The notes under the pieces are model-generated. The model ran no database searches and was not told where the DNA came from. It worked only from the letters and a program-made list of their open reading frames with translations. 9,243 bases of DNA from positions 1 to 9,243 of the forward strand of contig JADGRD010000099.1 in NCBI GenBank assembly GCA_017881285.1, given 5' to 3'. The DNA comes from Pseudomonadota bacterium (GTDB taxonomy: Bacteria > Myxococcota_A > Polyangia > Fen-1088). Positions 5,464-9,243 of this stretch are shown here, in pieces. Made by a program: the position numbers and the translations under genes. Every line of letters starts with the position of its first letter. The first letter of the stretch is position 1.

Positions 5464-6579
5464 ATGCGACCAGATTGCGTTGCGCTGATTCTGCTGTATT
5501 CCGCGTGCGGCCGCACCGGCCTGCTGTCTCCTTCCTTCGTGCCCGATGCCGGACAAGGAAGCGGAGGAAGCGCCGGCGGGGCGGGCGGCAGCCCTGGCAG
5601 CTCGGGCTTGGCCCACACCGGAGGTCACCCTGGTGCGGGCGGGTACCTAGGCATTGGCGGGGTCACCATGGCTGGCGGCAGTGGCGGCGGGACCGCGGCG
5701 AGCATCGTCGAGTTTCGCATCCCGACCGACGGCGCGGACGCCCGTCGCATCACGGCCGGCCCCGACGGCAATCTCTGGTTCACCGAGTGCACGCGCAACC
5801 AGATCGGCCGGCTCAGCCCGGCCGGGGACTTCGCGGAGTTCGGGCTGCCGTACGCGCAAACCGAGGCGCGCTGTCCCCAGGGCATCACCACCGGCCCGGA
5901 CGGTAATCTCTGGTTCACCGAAGAGGATGCGGGCGTGGTTGGTTTCATCACGCCAGCGGGGAGCATCACCGAGTTGGCAGCGGTCTACCCGAGCTCGCCC
6001 CAGGCCCTCGTCACCGCCGGGGATGGCACGCTCTGGTTCACGGGATACTCGGGGCATCTTGCCTCGCTGACGACCTCTGGCTACCTTGCGGATCGTTTTG
6101 CCGACCACCAGGACACCTGGCAGGAAATCGCGAACGGCCCCGATGGCAACCTCTGGGTGAGCGGCATGGCCAGCAACAACCTCGGCCGGGATACGCTCGC
6201 GGATGTCGACACCGTGTTCACCTTGCCTTCCGGCGGCAGCTATCCCTACGGCGTCACGGCCGGGCCCGACGGCAACGTCTGGTTCACCGAAGCCGGCGGC
6301 AATCGCATCGGCCGCATCACGCCGGCGGGCGAGATCACCGAATTCCCGTTGCCGACCGGAAACAGCGGCCCGCGCATCATTACCGCCGGCCCCGACGGCG
6401 CCCTGTGGTTCACGGAGTATCTGGTGAACAAGATCGGACGCATCACGGTGACCGGGCAGGTCAGCGAATTCCCGGTGCCGACCCCTTTCAGCTACCCATG
6501 TGGCATCACCGCCGGCCCCGACGGCAACATCTGGTTTACCGAGGAACTGGGCAACAACATCGGCCGCATCGAGCTCTAG
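5464..6579 (+). CDS. Lipoprotein with seven-repeat Vgb-like beta-propeller
   Basis: The product has 371 residues. A short signal peptide (MRPDCVALILLYSAC) ends at Cys15; the lipobox YSAC is unusual at -3. A Gly-rich spacer covers 30-78. From about 80 to 371 there are seven repeats of GPDGNLWFTE...IGRITPAG...TEFPLP type, with the GPDG-WFTE block near residues 99, 144, 185, 225, 267, 309 and 351, mostly 40-42 apart. That is a seven-bladed propeller like streptogramin lyase (Vgb); blades 3 and 4 are the most diverged. The true enzymes have essential histidines, typically in a HGIT-like context; here the equivalent places read YGVT, RIIT, CGIT or QGIT, so lyase activity is unlikely. A ligand- or polymer-binding role is inference. 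Start: ATG 5464 with GGGGA a few bases upstream; ATG 5449 in the same frame would add five residues ahead of the signal peptide. It converges on the methyltransferase gene. Confidence 0.85.
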   Translation: MRPDCVALILLYSACGRTGLLSPSFVPDAGQGSGGSAGGAGGSPGSSGLAHTGGHPGAGGYLGIGGVTMAGGSGGGTAASIVEFRIPTDGADARRITAGPDGNLWFTECTRNQIGRLSPAGDFAEFGLPYAQTEARCPQGITTGPDGNLWFTEEDAGVVGFITPAGSITELAAVYPSSPQALVTAGDGTLWFTGYSGHLASLTTSGYLADRFADHQDTWQEIANGPDGNLWVSGMASNNLGRDTLADVDTVFTLPSGGSYPYGVTAGPDGNVWFTEAGGNRIGRITPAGEITEFPLPTGNSGPRIITAGPDGALWFTEYLVNKIGRITVTGQVSEFPVPTPFSYPCGITAGPDGNIWFTEELGNNIGRIEL

Positions 6580-6582
6580 TGA

Positions 6583-7944
6583 TCACCCTACGGCCGGCAT
6601 GCGCGCGCGCACGAGCCAGCCGGGCACCCACTTTTCCGCTTCCTTGCGTGACGAGATCTCGGAAATGGCCACGTCGACGAATCCAGTCTGGCCGAGGACA
6701 GAGGCGACGTAGTCGCGGGTGTGACTGTAGCGGCCGTGCGGGTGGAGCCGAATACCCGACGGCGCGTCGGCCGGCTCCGCGCGCTCGAGGGTAAAGATCA
6801 GCGCGCCGCCGGGACGCAGTGCTCCCGCGGCGGCCGCGCTGACTTCCGTGAGGTCGCCGAAGTACACCAGCGTGTCGGCCGAGACGATCAAGTCGTAGGT
6901 CCGTCCGTGCTGGCGCAGATACCCGGTTAACTCCGCCACCACGAGATCGTCGTAGCCCCCGCGCTGTCGGGCCAGCGCCACCATGGCGGTGGACAGGTCG
7001 ACGCCCACCAGGACGGAGGCGCGCGCGCGCAAGAGCGGCCCGCACAGCCCGGTACCGCAGCCGGCATCGAGCACGGCTGGCCGGAGCGGCAGCTCGCCGG
7101 CGATTTCCTCGACGGCTTGGCACACGAGGGCGGGCCCGCGGTACTCCAGGCTCGCCAGCTTCGCGTCGAAGTTGGCGGCGAAGTGATCGAACTCCGCGCG
7201 CACGTAGTCGTCGGCCGCACGCGGGGGCGCGTCTTCTCCCATGCACCCGGCGAGCAGGTGGCGGGCGCGCGCATCGCCGGGCGCGAGGGCGAGACACTGG
7301 CGGTACATCTCGATGGCCTCGCGGATGCGTCCTTCGATGGAGAGCGCCACGCCCAGGTCGCGGTACATGTCGGCCGAAGCGGGCGCCAGCCGCGCGGCCT
7401 GCCGATAGGCCGCCATGGCCTCCTCTCCTCGCTGCAGGTCCTCGAGCGTGCCTCCCAGGTTTTGCCAGGCCGAGGCGTGATCCGGTTTGCGGGCGATGAC
7501 CGCGCGAAAGGCGGCGACGGCGCCCTCCCAGTCTCCGCGCGCGCGCAGAACCGTTGCCAGATTGCCGAGGGTGTTGGGATCGTCCGGGCGCAGGGCCAGC
7601 GCGTGCCGGTAGTCCGCCTCGGCCTCGTCGAGATGGCTCAGGCTCCGGTGCACGTTGCCGCGGTTGCTCAAGGCATCGGGGTGCTCGGGCGCCAAGCCCA
7701 GCGCACGATTGAGGAGCTCCAGGGCCACTTGCGGGCGTCCCGCCTGGTGCTCGGCCACCCCGAGGAAGGCAAGGGCATCGACGTGGTCGGGCACGATGGC
7801 CAGGATCTGATGGTAGATCTCCGCGGCTTCCGGAAACCGGCCCTCGCGATGTGCGCAAACCGCGAGGGCCAGCGCCTCGTCGAGCGTCACCTTGGCAACC
7901 TGGCCGTCCGGCTGGCGACCATGGTCTTCTTCCTTGGGCGGCAT
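6583..7944 (-). CDS. TPR-repeat protein fused to SAM-dependent methyltransferase
   Basis: The protein has 453 residues with no signal peptide, so it is cytoplasmic. Residues 22-225 hold six TPR units of 34 residues (about 22, 56, 90, 124, 158, 192), each ending in a LAPEHPD- or LRPDD-like turn. A bridge with DYVRAEFDHFAANFD (246-260) precedes a class I methyltransferase fold: SAM motif I VLDAGCGTGL at 291-300, acidic GVDLS at 314-318, DLIVSADTLVYF at 351-362 and LRPGG at 376-380. This matches the group of predicted methyltransferases with TPR repeats (COG4976 type). The substrate is unknown; the TPRs probably bind a protein partner. Start: ATG 7944 with AAGGGGGG (7950-7957) 5 bases upstream. 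The frame continues open upstream to 8331, but that part has no homology-like pattern and overlaps the divergent gene. It appears to be a single-gene unit. Confidence 0.9.
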   Translation of the reverse strand: MPPKEEDHGRQPDGQVAKVTLDEALALAVCAHREGRFPEAAEIYHQILAIVPDHVDALAFLGVAEHQAGRPQVALELLNRALGLAPEHPDALSNRGNVHRSLSHLDEAEADYRHALALRPDDPNTLGNLATVLRARGDWEGAVAAFRAVIARKPDHASAWQNLGGTLEDLQRGEEAMAAYRQAARLAPASADMYRDLGVALSIEGRIREAIEMYRQCLALAPGDARARHLLAGCMGEDAPPRAADDYVRAEFDHFAANFDAKLASLEYRGPALVCQAVEEIAGELPLRPAVLDAGCGTGLCGPLLRARASVLVGVDLSTAMVALARQRGGYDDLVVAELTGYLRQHGRTYDLIVSADTLVYFGDLTEVSAAAAGALRPGGALIFTLERAEPADAPSGIRLHPHGRYSHTRDYVASVLGQTGFVDVAISEISSRKEAEKWVPGWLVRARMPAVG

Positions 7945-8167
7945 ATGCGCCCCCCTTATAGCGCCAAGCGTTCCCGAGGGGCAGCCACCCCATGCCAACG
8001 CTCGGTCACGGCTGCATCGGACGACGTTTTCGCTCGACCAAGCGGCGGGAGCACTGCGGGCGGGCGCCGCGAACCGCTGGCCTTTGGTGACCTTGGACAC
8101 TTCCGGGAAAGACGCGATGATGTCAGTATCCGTCACGCGTTCGCGCAAGCACGCAAGGAGGCCCCCC
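7945..8167. promoter_or_regulatory. Divergent intergenic region before methyltransferase and Kelch genes
   Basis: These 223 bases must hold promoters for both divergent genes. Just before the methyltransferase ATG the minus strand reads CTATAAGGGGGG, whose TATAAG part is -10-like but lacks a well-spaced -35. Near the Kelch gene there is an imperfect inverted repeat: ACGCGATGA (8112-8120) and TCACGCGT (8133-8140), with one unpaired A and 12 bases between. Its position between a likely start of transcription and the ribosome-binding site would suit an operator or leader hairpin. No firm promoter can be called. Confidence 0.45.
8155..8161 (+). promoter_or_regulatory. Strong ribosome-binding site of the Kelch lipoprotein gene
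   Basis: AAGGAGG stands 6 bases before the ATG at 8168, separated by a run of six C. It is the best Shine-Dalgarno match in the window and fixes the start of the downstream gene. Confidence 0.85.
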
Positions 8168-9243
8168 ATGAAGCCGAGAAGTGGCGCCATCGTCGCTCTG
8201 TTTCTTCTCGCGACCTGCAGTGAGGATACCGAGGAGCGGAATTCCACCAACCTCGAGTCCGGCAAGCTGGCGCTCGGCGTGGTGCCGCCGACGGAGGTCG
8301 CGGTCTGGCGAAAGGTCGGCTCGAGCAGCACGCCGGATGCCCGCTACCTACAGGCCGCGGCCTTCGACGAAACCCGCAAGGTGGTCGTGATGTTTGGTGG
8401 GACGAACACCAATCCCAACACCGGCACCGTCGCCCCCAACCAGGAAACCTGGGAATGGAGCCTGGCCACCGGCAAGTGGACCAACCGCACCGGCACGGGG
8501 AGCGCACCGAATGCGCGTTCGGGCGCGGCCATGGTGTTCGATTCCCTGCGCGGCAAGTTCGTGCTCTTCGGCGGCCGCGCCGGCAGCGGCTCCAACTTCG
8601 AAGACACCTGGGAATGGGATCCGGCGACGGGCGGGTGGACCAATGTCAGCGCCGCCGGCAGCTACCCTTCGGCGCGTAGCCAGCACGGCATGGTCTACGA
8701 GAAGTCGACGGGCAAGATCCTGCTCTTCGGCGGCGGGCGCAGCGACCAGTATTCGTCCGATGGCAGCGGTGTCTCGGTTTCGCTCGGCGACACCTGGGAA
8801 TATGATCCGGTCGCGTACAAGTGGACACTCCAAACGGTAGCCAGCGCGCCGTCGGTCCGGCATGACTTCGGCATGGTGTGGGATTCCTCGCGCAACAAGG
8901 CGGTGCTTTTCGCGGGCCTGCAGACCGACATCGCCAGCGCGCCCGGCGTGCCCAAGCAGGACACCTGGGAGTGGGATCCCGCGACTGCCACCTGGACCGA
9001 ACGAACCGCCGCGGGCAGCAAGCCGAGCCAGCGCTACGGCCACGCCATGGCGTTCGATGGCAGCCGCAACAAGGCCGTGGTCTTCGGCGGCTGGGACATC
9101 AGCACGGGCGGCACCCTGAACGACCTGTGGGATTGGGAGCCCACGACCGGCGCCTGGACCCGGCGTCTGACCGGCAGCGAGAGCGGCGTCCCCTCTGCCC
9201 GCATGTACGCATCCATGATCTCGGACGACGTGGGCCTGCGGCT
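8168..9243 (+). CDS. Lipoprotein with Kelch-type propeller repeats (partial, leaves right edge)
   Basis: The frame is open from ATG 8168 to the window end, giving 358 residues without a stop. The start is set by AAGGAGG 6 bases upstream. A signal peptide (MKPRSGAIVALFLLATC) ends at Cys17; the lipobox LATC has Thr at -1, which is less usual. From about 60 there are five Kelch-like repeats, each with a VLFGG-type strand followed by DTWEWDPATGGWT-type strand (WEW near 95, 148; WEY near 210; WEW near 267; WDW near 321), 50-60 residues apart, and the start of a sixth at the edge. These fold as a beta-propeller, usually a binding surface; galactose-oxidase-like proteins use the same fold, but no catalytic residues can be assigned here. 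Unlike its neighbours it has no Gly-rich spacer; a short acidic segment (18-30) follows the anchor. Its function is unknown, with surface binding likely. Confidence 0.85.
   Translation, partial: MKPRSGAIVALFLLATCSEDTEERNSTNLESGKLALGVVPPTEVAVWRKVGSSSTPDARYLQAAAFDETRKVVVMFGGTNTNPNTGTVAPNQETWEWSLATGKWTNRTGTGSAPNARSGAAMVFDSLRGKFVLFGGRAGSGSNFEDTWEWDPATGGWTNVSAAGSYPSARSQHGMVYEKSTGKILLFGGGRSDQYSSDGSGVSVSLGDTWEYDPVAYKWTLQTVASAPSVRHDFGMVWDSSRNKAVLFAGLQTDIASAPGVPKQDTWEWDPATATWTERTAAGSKPSQRYGHAMAFDGSRNKAVVFGGWDISTGGTLNDLWDWEPTTGAWTRRLTGSESGVPSARMYASMISDDVGLR

Noticed and set aside
7966..8000. Minus-strand TTGGCATGGGGTGGCTGC as a sigma-54 promoter
   Set aside because: The GG and GC elements are not at the required distance and the -12 part does not match TTGC.
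7945..8331. N-terminal extension of the methyltransferase by 129 residues
   Set aside because: It lacks any domain pattern, overlaps the divergent Kelch gene and its ribosome-binding site, and ATG 7944 has its own good G-rich Shine-Dalgarno sequence.

Overview
The window looks like a chromosomal accessory stretch from a very GC-rich soil-type delta-proteobacterium. A myxobacterium of the Polyangiales kind is the best guess. The guess rests on the high third-position GC, an ECF sigma/FecR pair, Gly-Thr-Gly-Gly linkers in lipoproteins, and several surface lipoproteins built from repeat folds. It is inference; no rRNA or housekeeping marker is present.

Layout. At the left edge (1-128, minus) there may be the start of a gene that leaves the window. 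From 3192 down to 204, on the minus strand, lies a tight three-gene operon: an ECF-type sigma factor, a membrane-anchored FecR-type anti-sigma regulator with a periplasmic TPR-like tail, and an exported protein with an N-terminal domain of unknown function joined to a probable outer-membrane barrel. The three genes interlock by 4-base stop/start overlaps (ATGA and GTGA). The likely logic is cell-surface signalling: the barrel protein or an envelope state is sensed, FecR passes it across the inner membrane, and the sigma factor is released.

Divergent from this operon, on the plus strand, are a lipoprotein pectate lyase (PL1 family) with a long Gly-Thr repeat linker (3481-4950), a decayed Gly/Ser/Thr-rich stretch that looks like the linker of a lost lipoprotein (about 5099-5415), and a lipoprotein with a seven-repeat Vgb-like beta-propeller (5464-6579). 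Converging on the latter with only 3 bases between stop codons is a minus-strand TPR plus SAM-methyltransferase gene (6583-7944). Divergent from that, a lipoprotein with Kelch-type repeats begins at 8168 and runs off the right edge.

Theme. Three plus-strand genes encode lipoproteins with solenoid or propeller folds (beta-helix, Vgb propeller, Kelch propeller), two with Gly-rich spacers. This suggests a locus for displaying carbohydrate-active or ligand-binding modules at the cell surface, next to an envelope-sensing sigma system. Whether the sigma factor controls the neighbours cannot be read from the sequence. I see no RNA genes, CRISPR arrays, transposases or integrases.
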